A program made the translations under genes and the position numbers. Shown here piece by piece: positions 1 through 6,437 of a stretch of 9,990 nt of DNA. Origin of the DNA: Candidatus Thalassarchaeaceae archaeon (GTDB lineage: Archaea; Thermoplasmatota; Poseidoniia; Poseidoniales; Thalassarchaeaceae); assembly GCA_029250425.1 (NCBI GenBank), contig JAQXFF010000077.1, positions 1 to 9,990 of the forward strand, written 5' to 3'. The notes beneath the pieces are model-generated. The model saw nothing but the letters and a program-made list of their open reading frames with translations, did not search any database and had not been told where the DNA came from. Within the stretch, counting starts at the first letter, position 1. Every line of letters begins with the position of its first letter.

Positions 1-1043
1 TGGAACAGAACATAGGCTTCTGCACCACGAATCTCACCGACAATGATGTATTCTGGTCGTTCTCGAAGAGCGGCCTTTAGCAACTCGAACTCACCAATCT
101 CGCCTTCACTGGACTCACCACCGAATCCCTGTCGTGTTAGACCGGGAATCCAGTTGGGTTGGGGAATGTTCACTTCACGTGTCGACTCGATACTGACAAT
201 CTTCATCTGCCACGGAATAAACAAGCACATTGCGTTGAGAGTTGTTGTTTTCCCAGATGCCGTTCCACCGACGAAAAGCATTGAAATTTCATTTTGGAAT
301 GCAATCCAAAGGTAGGCCACCATCAAACTGGTCATCGTACGGAAGGCCACAATATCACAAGGACTGAACGGATCTTCACGGAAGCGCCGGATACAGAATG
401 TCGAACCTCGGGTTGACACTTCACGACCTAATTTCATCACGATTCGTGAACCATCCATTAGAGTTGCATCCAATAGGGGCTCAGCAACTGAAATGTGTTT
501 GCCACAACGTTGTGCGAGTTTAATCACATAGGATTCCAATTCCTGATCATTGGGCCAGGCAATTGTGGTCTCAGTCGATTCGAACTTTCGATGATAGGCG
601 AAAATAGGGATGTTAGTTCCGTCTAGGCTGACGTCCTCCACGTTGGCATCATTCATCAGAACGTCCATCCGACCATAACCGATGAGATCGCGTTTGAGGT
701 AGTAGAAAATTTTTGAACGCGATTTCTTGTTGACTTTCAATCGATATGATTTGACAATTTGGTCCATCGCTGCACGGAGATAGAGTTCTGGATTGGAATC
801 AATTTCTTCGATATCAGCCGTCAATGCTTGAATAAAAATGGTCTCAATCTCAGCACGAACTTCTTCTTCTTTCTTGGTCAAAGGGGGCTCAATCACTTGG
901 TAAACAATGTTTAGTGTACGCAAATCACGTACGATTCGGGCAAACGCATGTGGTGGCAAAACGGGGTATTTGTCAAGCTCTTCATACTGCTGTTGTTGGC
1001 GACGTTGGCGTTGCCCCCGGCCACCTTTACCTCTCTGTGCCAT
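1..1043 (-). CDS. Type II/IV secretion system ATPase (FlaI/VirB11/TadA-like), N-terminal part, cut by window edge
   Basis: I translated this from the reverse strand: ATG at 1043-1041, open to base 1, about 347 residues visible. The family are hexameric cytoplasmic ATPases that power archaellum, type IV pilus or secretion machines at the membrane. The N-terminus is short and Gln/Arg-rich (residues 4-19), followed by an N-terminal domain to about residue 240. The RecA-like domain has Walker A GGTASGKTTT at residues 259-268, an Asp-box equivalent SIESTRE from about 284, the motif LTRQGFGG, and a Walker B region EYIIVGEIRG ending in E337. In FlaI/GspE proteins the Asp box normally reads IED; here Ser287 replaces the Asp. 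Family members are usually about 500-600 residues, so roughly the last third lies outside the window. The start is well supported by GGAGGT seven bases upstream. It has its own promoter and is not in the ABC operon. Archaellum versus pilus/Tad function cannot be decided without the downstream membrane-platform gene. Confidence 0.9.
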   Translation of the reverse strand, partial: MAQRGKGGRGQRQRRQQQQYEELDKYPVLPPHAFARIVRDLRTLNIVYQVIEPPLTKKEEEVRAEIETIFIQALTADIEEIDSNPELYLRAAMDQIVKSYRLKVNKKSRSKIFYYLKRDLIGYGRMDVLMNDANVEDVSLDGTNIPIFAYHRKFESTETTIAWPNDQELESYVIKLAQRCGKHISVAEPLLDATLMDGSRIVMKLGREVSTRGSTFCIRRFREDPFSPCDIVAFRTMTSLMVAYLWIAFQNEISMLFVGGTASGKTTTLNAMCLFIPWQMKIVSIESTREVNIPQPNWIPGLTRQGFGGESSEGEIGEFELLKAALRERPEYIIVGEIRGAEAYVLF

Positions 1044-1050
1044 TCTCGAT

Positions 1051-1056
1051 ACCTCC
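1051..1056 (-). promoter_or_regulatory. Shine-Dalgarno of the secretion ATPase
   Basis: The minus strand reads GGAGGT, then seven bases, then ATG at 1043. It is the strongest ribosome-binding site in the window and fixes the start of the secretion ATPase. Several neighbouring genes (crotonase, XTP diphosphatase, CrcB, NadA) show no such site. Confidence 0.8.
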
Positions 1057-1082
1057 GGCCCTTGATGTTCGGATGCTGCTTC

Positions 1083-1131
1083 GTACACTATAAGATTCCG
1101 CAGGGAACCATAGGTTCCCTCCATAGTGCAC
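1083..1131. repeat. Nested inverted repeat over the secretion-ATPase promoter
   Basis: The inner element is a perfect palindrome AGGGAACC-ATA-GGTTCCCT (1102-1109, 3-base spacer, 1113-1120). It is flanked by outer arms GTACACTAT (1083-1091) and ATAGTGCAC (1123-1131), complementary over nine positions with one mismatch, which would be a G-U pair in minus-strand RNA. The left outer arm overlaps the putative TATA box, and the inner palindrome lies just upstream of it. The simplest reading is an operator for a dimeric regulator. A structured RNA at the 3' end of ABC read-through transcripts is an alternative. Confidence 0.6.
1087..1094 (-). promoter_or_regulatory. Putative archaeal TATA box for the secretion ATPase
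   Basis: The minus strand reads CTTATAGT, preceded by a purine-containing GCGGAAT that could serve as a BRE. A start site about 25 bases downstream would fall near 1066, giving a leader of about 22 bases that contains the GGAGGT site. A weaker alternative is the AATTTATC stretch at about 1132-1139. This is inferred from spacing and composition only. Confidence 0.45.
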
Positions 1132-1152
1132 GATAAATTGACTTCGCCGAGT

Positions 1153-1159
1153 AAAAAAA
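1153..1159 (-). terminator. T-run terminator after the ABC permease
   Basis: The minus strand has seven consecutive T residues 25-31 bases past the permease stop codon (TGA at 1186-1184). Archaeal RNA polymerase terminates at short T-runs without needing a hairpin. Its position, between the permease and the next promoter, fits the end of the operon. Confidence 0.5.
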
Positions 1160-1183
1160 TCAGAGGCCGGGGGATGGGGATTT

Positions 1184-2827
1184 TCAGTTCTCAAAGGCGG
1201 CTCGACCCCATCGGCGTTCCAACATCAAGAGGAAGGTGCCACCTAAGGCCAATAATCCCAGAGAAATTGCAACGATGCCACCAAATGATGCTTGAGCTTG
1301 AGTTGAATCATACACTGCTGATTCGGCACCGATTCCTCCCGCTTGAATTTGATCGAATTGATTGGCGTATAGCGACATATCCCCTTGCGTGAATGAAAGG
1401 AGGAATAATGATACCAATGGAAGGACTGTGGCGACCCAAAATATGGCCATGATCTGAGTGTCAAATATTGCCTTATTGGGACGCAATCCCATGAGTAAAC
1501 CACTCAATGCGACGATGTAAACAGAATTCGCTATCATCACCAACAATGCTGGTAACAAACCAGCCCATTGATTCAACAAATAAGCCATCAGAATCAGGAA
1601 GAGTATCGAGATCCAAGTTGTCATGATGAAATACACGAGGATTTTTGCCCGTAATAATTGTGGAACTCGCACGGGCAAACCATTGAGGAAATCAGGGCTA
1701 TCAACAGCATTTAACCACGAATAGAAATTGAAGCCAAAGAATCCCAAAAAGGGTGCGTATGACAACAAATTAAATGGAATAGGGAATCGAGCAAAGTCAG
1801 CCATCCAGGCCAATGCCAAGAGGAATAATAGTGGGACGCAATATGAACCCAGCATTTTGAATAATGTACCCGAACGCCACACGTCGACCATTTCTTTAGC
1901 GACCAGCGTGCGCATCTGTCCATTTCCAAGGAAGAAGAGTTGGCGATGAACAGGAATGAAGAGTTCAGTTCTAGTTGTCACTTTAACCTCAAAGTCATCT
2001 GGAACGAGATGGGCTCCGATTGTAGCGATAATTAGCCAGCAAATAGCAGCAAACGGTAACAATAGCAAATTGTGTGTCAGTTGAACGTGTAGCCCTGCAA
2101 TCGCTGCTTCAAGTGGGATGATGTCAATGGCAACCACAATTCCTGCACCCACAGCACCAATTGGGACCAAGAAAGCACCTAGGCGAGATCTTGACCAAAT
2201 TGCACTGGCAAAGAAAGACAGGGCAAGACCTTGCATCATTGTAACCAACATACATGCGAGGACGATTGGCAATGAAACCCAAACTAGGGGGATGGACAAA
2301 CCTGTGAACATTCCGAAAAGGATGCCAAGAGCCATCCCCCCAACGGCAGGAGTCAAAATAAGGCATAGATAGAAGGTCACTTCTTTGCAATAATATGCCA
2401 AGTATACGGGTGGTAATTCTAGAGGCAATAAGGCCGGCCCTGCGAGCAAATATGATTTCCCACTGGCACGTTGACTCACCATATTACGTCCAATGAATGC
2501 AAATGAACCCATGCCGAGGCTGAACATGAACAATGAAAGATGCAAACCAATTTTTAGTTCGTCCCAAGTAAATGCTTTTTCAGATTGGGCTTCGGCTGCC
2601 TGTATTGTATCATACGCTGAATCAATACCCGCGTCCCCTGTTAGAAAACGCAATCCAACTGTGATAATCATCGTCACAAGAGCCAACATTACGGGGAACA
2701 TCATGATGTGGTGTTTACGCGTAAAATCGACATTTTGACGCCATTCTTCTCGAAACATCATCACAAAATTAGAACGGAATGAGGTCGAAAAATTAGGTGG
2801 CTCTCGCAAGCCATTATGCATACTCAT
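1184..2827 (-). CDS. Large ABC-2 type exporter permease (about 12 TM segments)
   Basis: This 547-residue polytopic membrane protein follows the ABC ATPase with an ATGA overlap, so it is almost certainly the transporter's membrane part. Hydrophobic stretches lie at about 41-62, 93-113, 150-173, 181-206, 216-236, 254-274, 326-343, 355-372, 396-418, 423-446, 457-478 and 515-535. A hydrophilic linker at about 275-325 splits it into two six-TM halves. Each half opens with a similar amphipathic stretch (FREEWRQ near 25 and KEMVDVWRSG near 311), which suggests a fused pair of ABC-2 half-permeases. No periplasmic-binding-protein gene is nearby, and ABC-2 systems are typically exporters. The substrate is unknown. 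The ATG start has a second in-frame ATG two codons later. Confidence 0.8.
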   Translation of the reverse strand: MSMHNGLREPPNFSTSFRSNFVMMFREEWRQNVDFTRKHHIMMFPVMLALVTMIITVGLRFLTGDAGIDSAYDTIQAAEAQSEKAFTWDELKIGLHLSLFMFSLGMGSFAFIGRNMVSQRASGKSYLLAGPALLPLELPPVYLAYYCKEVTFYLCLILTPAVGGMALGILFGMFTGLSIPLVWVSLPIVLACMLVTMMQGLALSFFASAIWSRSRLGAFLVPIGAVGAGIVVAIDIIPLEAAIAGLHVQLTHNLLLLPFAAICWLIIATIGAHLVPDDFEVKVTTRTELFIPVHRQLFFLGNGQMRTLVAKEMVDVWRSGTLFKMLGSYCVPLLFLLALAWMADFARFPIPFNLLSYAPFLGFFGFNFYSWLNAVDSPDFLNGLPVRVPQLLRAKILVYFIMTTWISILFLILMAYLLNQWAGLLPALLVMIANSVYIVALSGLLMGLRPNKAIFDTQIMAIFWVATVLPLVSLFLLSFTQGDMSLYANQFDQIQAGGIGAESAVYDSTQAQASFGGIVAISLGLLALGGTFLLMLERRWGRAAFEN

Positions 2828-3591
2828 TCCTCCTCATTAGAGTCTGCATTGGATTCAATTTCCTCTACGGATGCACCGACCAAACGAATGAAAATATCTT
2901 CCAAATCCTCATTGGAATCTTGCCGTAAATCATCTAGTGTTCCAGCAGCCAAAACACGACCTTGATCAATCACTGCGACACGAGTACACATTCGTTCAGC
3001 TACTTCCAAAATATGGGAACATAGGAAAATGGTCCCGCCATCAGCAATATGTTCCATCAACAATTCACGACATTTTCTTTGATAGATCGGATCAAGGTTG
3101 ACGAACGGTTCATCAAGAAATAGCAAGCGTGGTTCGTGAATGAAAGCGCCTGCAAGCATAACTTTCTGCCGTTGCCCCTTTGAGAGATCCTTGCAAAGAG
3201 TCTCTCGTTTGTCGTCAATACCGAACCAATTTAACCAGTAATCGACTTTTGAATCGATTTCTTCAATACCTCTAATTCGACAAACGAAATCAAGATATTC
3301 AGCTGAAGTAAGATACGAAGGAGGGCTTTCAGATTCAGGAACGATTCCGATATTCGCCTTCACTTTTTGTGGGTTCAATGCAACATTTGTCCCCAATACT
3401 TTGGCAGAACCCAAGGAAGGTGACAATTGGCCTGTTAAGAGTTTGATAAAGGTAGATTTACCCGCTCCATTCGGCCCGAATACTCCAAAGAATTCACCCG
3501 CATGAACAACAACATCAAGTGGATGTAAAGCAACAAAATCTCCAAATCGTTTACCGAGATCTTTGGTCTCGACCAATGCACTCTCAGTCAT
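2824..3591 (-). CDS. ABC transporter ATP-binding protein (ABC-2 exporter type)
   Basis: This is the nucleotide-binding subunit that drives the permease encoded immediately after it. With the ATG at 3591 it has 255 residues and carries all the ABC motifs: Walker A GPNGAGKST (39-47), a Q-loop position occupied by Glu (VPESE, E86), signature LSKGQ (136-140), Walker B LLFLDEP (156-162), D-loop NLDP and switch His193 (CSH). The C-terminus is very acidic. The frame is also open six codons further up to a GTG at 3609. I prefer the ATG because it lies just two bases after the crotonase stop, whereas the GTG would overlap it. The stop overlaps the permease start as ATGA, indicating translational coupling. 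Glu at the Q-loop position is frequent in archaeal ABC-2 ATPases and is not evidence of inactivity. Confidence 0.93.
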   Translation of the reverse strand: MTESALVETKDLGKRFGDFVALHPLDVVVHAGEFFGVFGPNGAGKSTFIKLLTGQLSPSLGSAKVLGTNVALNPQKVKANIGIVPESESPPSYLTSAEYLDFVCRIRGIEEIDSKVDYWLNWFGIDDKRETLCKDLSKGQRQKVMLAGAFIHEPRLLFLDEPFVNLDPIYQRKCRELLMEHIADGGTIFLCSHILEVAERMCTRVAVIDQGRVLAAGTLDDLRQDSNEDLEDIFIRLVGASVEEIESNADSNEEE

Positions 3592-3593
3592 TC

Positions 3594-4442
3594 TTACGCC
3601 CCAGTCCACTCAGCGGTTTCTCGGTTCAGGAATGCTTTGACACCAATTTCCATGTCGGCAGTATCAAACAGGGCGCAAAACAAATCTCGCTCGGAGAGAA
3701 TACCTGCGCTGAATGGTTGTTCCAAGGATGCACGAACCGCCGCTTTGGCGATTCGAATCGTATGAGGAGATTTGCTCGCTAGATTTTGAGCAATTTCCAT
3801 AGTCTTGTCAACTATTTCATTTTCGGCAACGAGGTGGTTGATGAGTCCGATTCGATTTGCTTCTTCACCATCAATCATTTCTCCAGTCATTACCATCTCC
3901 ATGGCTCGTCCATATCCTAGTAATCGACAAAGTCTCTGTGTTCCACCTCCTCCAGGGATGAGTCCTAGATTGATTTCAGGTGTGCCAAATTTTGAACGAG
4001 GTGTGGCCAAACGCAGATCGCATGAAAGTGCAATTTCAGAACCGCCACCCAATGCAAAACCATCAATCATCGCAATGGTTGGCTTGGTCAAGTTCCAGAT
4101 ATATTCCCAAACATTGTCGTCAAAAACAGGTCGGATTTCGATACTAGACTTGCCTTCAAATTCAGAAATGTCTGCACCTGCAACAAACGAGTTGGGCTTG
4201 GGCCGCTTACCCTCCGGTGCATCATTTGGAGTCGCACCTGTGATGACAATAACTCGAACAGAGTCATCTGATTCAGCCCAAGCACATGCTGATTTCAATG
4301 CTGTATTCACTTCGATATTCAGTGCATTCAATTTATCCGGGCGGTTGATGGTCCATATTGAGACCACTCCTCCAGCGGGACTGGCTGCACTGGCAGGGAC
4401 ATTTTCGATTAGAAGCACGTCGGATTCGGGAGGTGCGCTCAT
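3594..4442 (-). CDS. Enoyl-CoA hydratase/isomerase family protein (crotonase)
   Basis: This 282-residue crotonase-fold protein would hydrate a 2-enoyl-CoA to a 3-hydroxyacyl-CoA, or catalyse a related acyl-CoA reaction, in the cytoplasm. Visible motifs are NRPDKLNAL (33-41), the CoA/oxyanion segment FVAGADISEF (86-95), the second oxyanion segment DGFALGGGSEIAL (127-139), and GTPEINLGLIPGGGGTQRL (153-171). Both glutamates expected of a true hydratase (E136 and E156, matching E144 and E164 of the rat enzyme) are present. An insertion of about 14 residues (70-84, rich in Pro, Lys and Asn) precedes the oxyanion segment. No Shine-Dalgarno is visible upstream; instead a perfect GC-rich hairpin abuts the ATG. 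The ABC ATPase start follows two bases after its stop. The exact acyl-CoA substrate cannot be assigned. Confidence 0.9.
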   Translation of the reverse strand: MSAPPESDVLLIENVPASAASPAGGVVSIWTINRPDKLNALNIEVNTALKSACAWAESDDSVRVIVITGATPNDAPEGKRPKPNSFVAGADISEFEGKSSIEIRPVFDDNVWEYIWNLTKPTIAMIDGFALGGGSEIALSCDLRLATPRSKFGTPEINLGLIPGGGGTQRLCRLLGYGRAMEMVMTGEMIDGEEANRIGLINHLVAENEIVDKTMEIAQNLASKSPHTIRIAKAAVRASLEQPFSAGILSERDLFCALFDTADMEIGVKAFLNRETAEWTGA

Positions 4443-4443
4443 G

Positions 4444-4486
4444 TGGCGCCGTAGGCGCCATACTTCTCAACCCTATGGTTTGAGAA
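4444..4486. repeat. Two tandem inverted repeats in the gap before the crotonase
   Basis: The 45-base gap is almost entirely filled by two hairpins. In minus-strand order the first (4486-4464) pairs TTCTCAAACC with GGTTGAGAA around a short loop, with one bulged base. The second (4460-4444) is a perfect seven-base stem TGGCGCC/GGCGCCA with a 3-base loop, ending one base before the crotonase ATG. There is no U-run after either. They could attenuate or insulate translation between the upstream gene and the crotonase, act as an RNA processing site, or be a protein-binding palindrome pair. Confidence 0.65.
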
Positions 4487-4487
4487 T

Positions 4488-5384
4488 TTACTCGTTCATC
4501 TCATCTCGCATCGCATCTAGCTTCGAACTTGAAGCGGGAGGTGGAGGCAGTGGTAATCCTCCAATATCGGGCAATGGAGGAGGGGGTAAATCTCCAAGTT
4601 CAGGGAGCGGTGGTAATTCAGGCAATGGTTCGGCACTGGCGATGAATCCTTGATCCAATGGCAAACGAATCTTGAGAATACGTGTGTCATCAATTCGTGC
4701 AAATACCGCCCCTACAGGACTACCGGGTGGAATGTCATCAGATACTTCGTGAATGGTCAGCCCATGATTGTCCGTTCCAATCAGTGTAAGCAAGTCTTCA
4801 GATTCATCTGCAGATTGGTAAATCTTGGCAGTTTCAGAACGAATATCTGCCAATTGTTCTCTTCGCCTAGCTTCGATTCGGCGGCGAATCAATGCATGCC
4901 GGTCACGACGATCATCAATGAATGACTCGATATCAGCTTCTTCCATTGACTCAGCATCAATTTCTGCTACGAATTCTTCAGCGACGTGGACGTTTTCGTC
5001 AATCACAGAAACTTCAACCTCATCATCTGCCAAACTGACGACGATTTCTTCGTCGACGGGTTCTGGTTCTGGTTCGGGAGCCCCACTGCGACTTCGTGAC
5101 AATTTTGCATCTCTGCGGGATGAAGCATCTTCTTCTGATTGAACCGGAGCTGGGATTTCTTGATCAGGTTCACTCTCTACCTCTTCTTGTTCCATCTCGG
5201 ATCGATGACGGATTCGTTTCACCTTACGTCCTCCGCCTGTTCCCATCAAGAAAATAATCAGAAGGAGAAGCACAGCACCAAAAATCAAACGCTCTTTTTC
5301 ATCTAAACTTCCAGCGAGTGCAAGGAATCCAAGAACGCCAATGACAAGGGAGAACCACAACAGTGTTCTCTTGAACGTGAGCAT
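4488..5384 (-). CDS. Unknown two-TM membrane protein with acidic linker and proline-rich tail
   Basis: I do not recognise this 298-residue protein. It begins with two membrane helices (about 8-24 and 33-47) joined by a short charged loop. These are followed by a strongly basic stretch (RKVKRIRHR, 53-61), so both the N-terminus and the long C-terminal part should be cytoplasmic by the positive-inside rule. Next come an acidic, Ser/Glu/Pro-rich linker (63-155), an Arg-rich segment with helical or coiled-coil character (157-190), a compact hydrophobic region (198-250) that may be a small folded domain, and a tail of LPELPPLPEL-type proline repeats (253-284). The ATG at 5384 sits seven bases after GGAGG. 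A GTG one codon upstream is also possible but is only four bases from that site. Its place between XTP diphosphatase and crotonase gives no functional hint. Confidence 0.75.
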   Translation of the reverse strand: MLTFKRTLLWFSLVIGVLGFLALAGSLDEKERLIFGAVLLLLIIFLMGTGGGRKVKRIRHRSEMEQEEVESEPDQEIPAPVQSEEDASSRRDAKLSRSRSGAPEPEPEPVDEEIVVSLADDEVEVSVIDENVHVAEEFVAEIDAESMEEADIESFIDDRRDRHALIRRRIEARRREQLADIRSETAKIYQSADESEDLLTLIGTDNHGLTIHEVSDDIPPGSPVGAVFARIDDTRILKIRLPLDQGFIASAEPLPELPPLPELGDLPPPPLPDIGGLPLPPPPASSSKLDAMRDEMNE

Positions 5385-5391
5385 CACGGCG

Positions 5392-5396
5392 CCTCC
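5392..5396 (-). promoter_or_regulatory. Shine-Dalgarno of the two-TM protein
   Basis: The minus strand has GGAGG seven bases before the ATG at 5384 and four bases before the adjacent GTG at 5387. The spacing favours the ATG as start. Confidence 0.65.
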
Positions 5397-5435
5397 AGCC
5401 CATCCACTTGTTTGCCCGTCTTAGGGATGCCGCCA

Positions 5436-6029
5436 CTAGGCTCCGTTCTCATTGAGGTAATCGGATAAGGCCCGTAACGCCTTGCCACGGTGGCTGTAAG
5501 TGGATTTTTCTTCTTTTGTCATTTCGGCAAAAGTACGCCCATCTTGACTCTCATCTGGGATGAATATCGGGTCATATCCAAACCCATCATCACCTTTGAT
5601 TTCTGGAGAAATTCTTCCATCACATCGACCGATGAAAACCTCGACAACTTCACCGGTCCACAATGCTGCAACAGTCAAGAAATGAGCGGCCCTTTCATCA
5701 TCGAGAAGTCGCAAGATTCCATCGCATCCAATCGATTGTAGAACATGGGCTGAATATACGCCTGGAAATTCAGGTAATGCCTCAATAAACAATCCCGAAT
5801 CTTCAACCAGCAATGATTCCCCAAGGCGGTTTTCTGCAGCTAGTAATTCAACAGCTTGCGCAATTTTGGCCAAAGCAACTGTGGTCAAATTATCGCTCTG
5901 TGGTTCGATCACATCGGGCACTTCACCATTGATTTTGAAGGCTTGAATTTCCCACCCATGGGGGCCAAACAAATTCTGTGCTTCAGCGAGTTTACCTGAA
6001 TTACCTGTCAAGAAGTTCAGAGTCGCCAT
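5436..6029 (-). CDS. rdgB: XTP/dITP diphosphatase (RdgB/HAM1 family)
   Basis: This house-cleaning enzyme hydrolyses non-canonical purine triphosphates (XTP, dITP, ITP) to monophosphate and pyrophosphate, keeping deaminated bases out of DNA and RNA. With the ATG at 6029 it has 197 residues, the usual family size. Motifs in order are TGNSGKLAEAQ (8-18, substrate/phosphate loop), VEDSGL (75-80, metal-binding acids), FPGVYSA (88-94), GDDGFGYDPIF (146-156) and the C-terminal SHRGKAL (179-185). The frame is open 16 codons further to a TTG at 6077, but family alignment to the N-terminal strand supports the ATG. No Shine-Dalgarno is visible, which suits a leaderless archaeal transcript. It is divergent from crcB across a 54-base gap and is the first gene of the minus-strand array. 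Confidence 0.95.
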   Translation of the reverse strand: MATLNFLTGNSGKLAEAQNLFGPHGWEIQAFKINGEVPDVIEPQSDNLTTVALAKIAQAVELLAAENRLGESLLVEDSGLFIEALPEFPGVYSAHVLQSIGCDGILRLLDDERAAHFLTVAALWTGEVVEVFIGRCDGRISPEIKGDDGFGYDPIFIPDESQDGRTFAEMTKEEKSTYSHRGKALRALSDYLNENGA

Positions 6030-6083
6030 GTAACTGCGAAACGAGGGTGAGGGTTGAAGTCTTCTCTTTGATTCCAAGATGTC
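6030..6083. promoter_or_regulatory. Divergent promoter region, XTP diphosphatase / crcB
   Basis: These 54 bases separate two divergent starts and must hold both promoters if each gene is transcribed from its own. I see no clear TATA box or Shine-Dalgarno on either strand. The only feature is strand asymmetry: a purine-rich GAGGGTGAGGG followed by a pyrimidine-rich TCTTCTCTTT. Leaderless transcription from weak promoters is the likely explanation. Confidence 0.35.
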
Positions 6084-6437
6084 ATGGAGACCAAGATGCT
6101 CGCTCTGGTTGGAGTTGGCGGTGCCATTGGTGCTGTTCTACGATACATGATTGGAGAATGGCTTCCGGATGGATTCCCATGGGGCACTCTGACCGTTAAT
6201 TTACTTGGGTCACTCATCCTTGGAGTGATTGTAGGAATGTCACTTTCAGCCGAGATGGGTTTACTTCTTGGAACAGGAATCATGGGCGCATTTACAACGA
6301 TGTCAGCCTACAGTGTTGACCTTGTTGAGTTGTTTGAAAATAGTGAATATGGACCCGCTGTGAGTTATGTCCTAATCACATTGCTTGGTTGCCCACTTCT
6401 GGCCTATGGCGGAATGAAAATAGCACAGGCTGCTTAA
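6084..6437 (+). CDS. crcB: Fluoride channel CrcB/Fluc
   Basis: This 117-residue small membrane protein belongs to the Fluc family, which exports fluoride as dual-topology dimers. Four hydrophobic segments lie at about 6-24, 34-53, 58-80 and 90-114. Family motifs are GGAIGAVLRY (12-21), GTLTVNLLGS (34-43, with the conserved Asn39), and MGAFTTMSAYS (67-77), which corresponds to the TTFSTFS helix break. The two pore phenylalanines of that motif are replaced by Met73 and Tyr76. The ATG at 6084 is used; a second in-frame ATG at 6096 would remove four residues. There is only one crcB copy in the window, so a homodimer is expected unless a second copy exists elsewhere. No fluoride riboswitch is apparent in the short upstream gap. 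Its stop overlaps the convergent Bud32 stop. Confidence 0.93.
   Translation: METKMLALVGVGGAIGAVLRYMIGEWLPDGFPWGTLTVNLLGSLILGVIVGMSLSAEMGLLLGTGIMGAFTTMSAYSVDLVELFENSEYGPAVSYVLITLLGCPLLAYGGMKIAQAA

Noticed and set aside
1126..1392. Plus-strand frame over the control region and permease 3' end
   Set aside because: Mostly antisense to the permease, with no ribosome site and no recognisable protein features.
3334..3336. Glu instead of Gln at the ABC Q-loop
   Set aside because: Glu at this position is common in ABC-2 type ATPases, and all other motifs are intact, so I do not treat it as a defect.
3805..4653. Long plus-strand open frame (282 codons) opposite the crotonase
   Set aside because: It runs antisense to a crotonase with complete catalytic motifs. 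Its own product is Ser/Pro/Arg-rich with glycine repeats mirroring the proline codons of the neighbouring gene, with no recognisable domain.
5059..5080. TCTGGT-type short repeat in the two-TM protein gene
   Set aside because: It encodes the EPEPEP stretch of the acidic linker; ordinary low-complexity coding sequence.
6030..6083. Fluoride riboswitch ahead of crcB
   Set aside because: The gap is only 54 bases, is shared with a divergent gene, and shows no crcB-motif pseudoknot elements that I can recognise.
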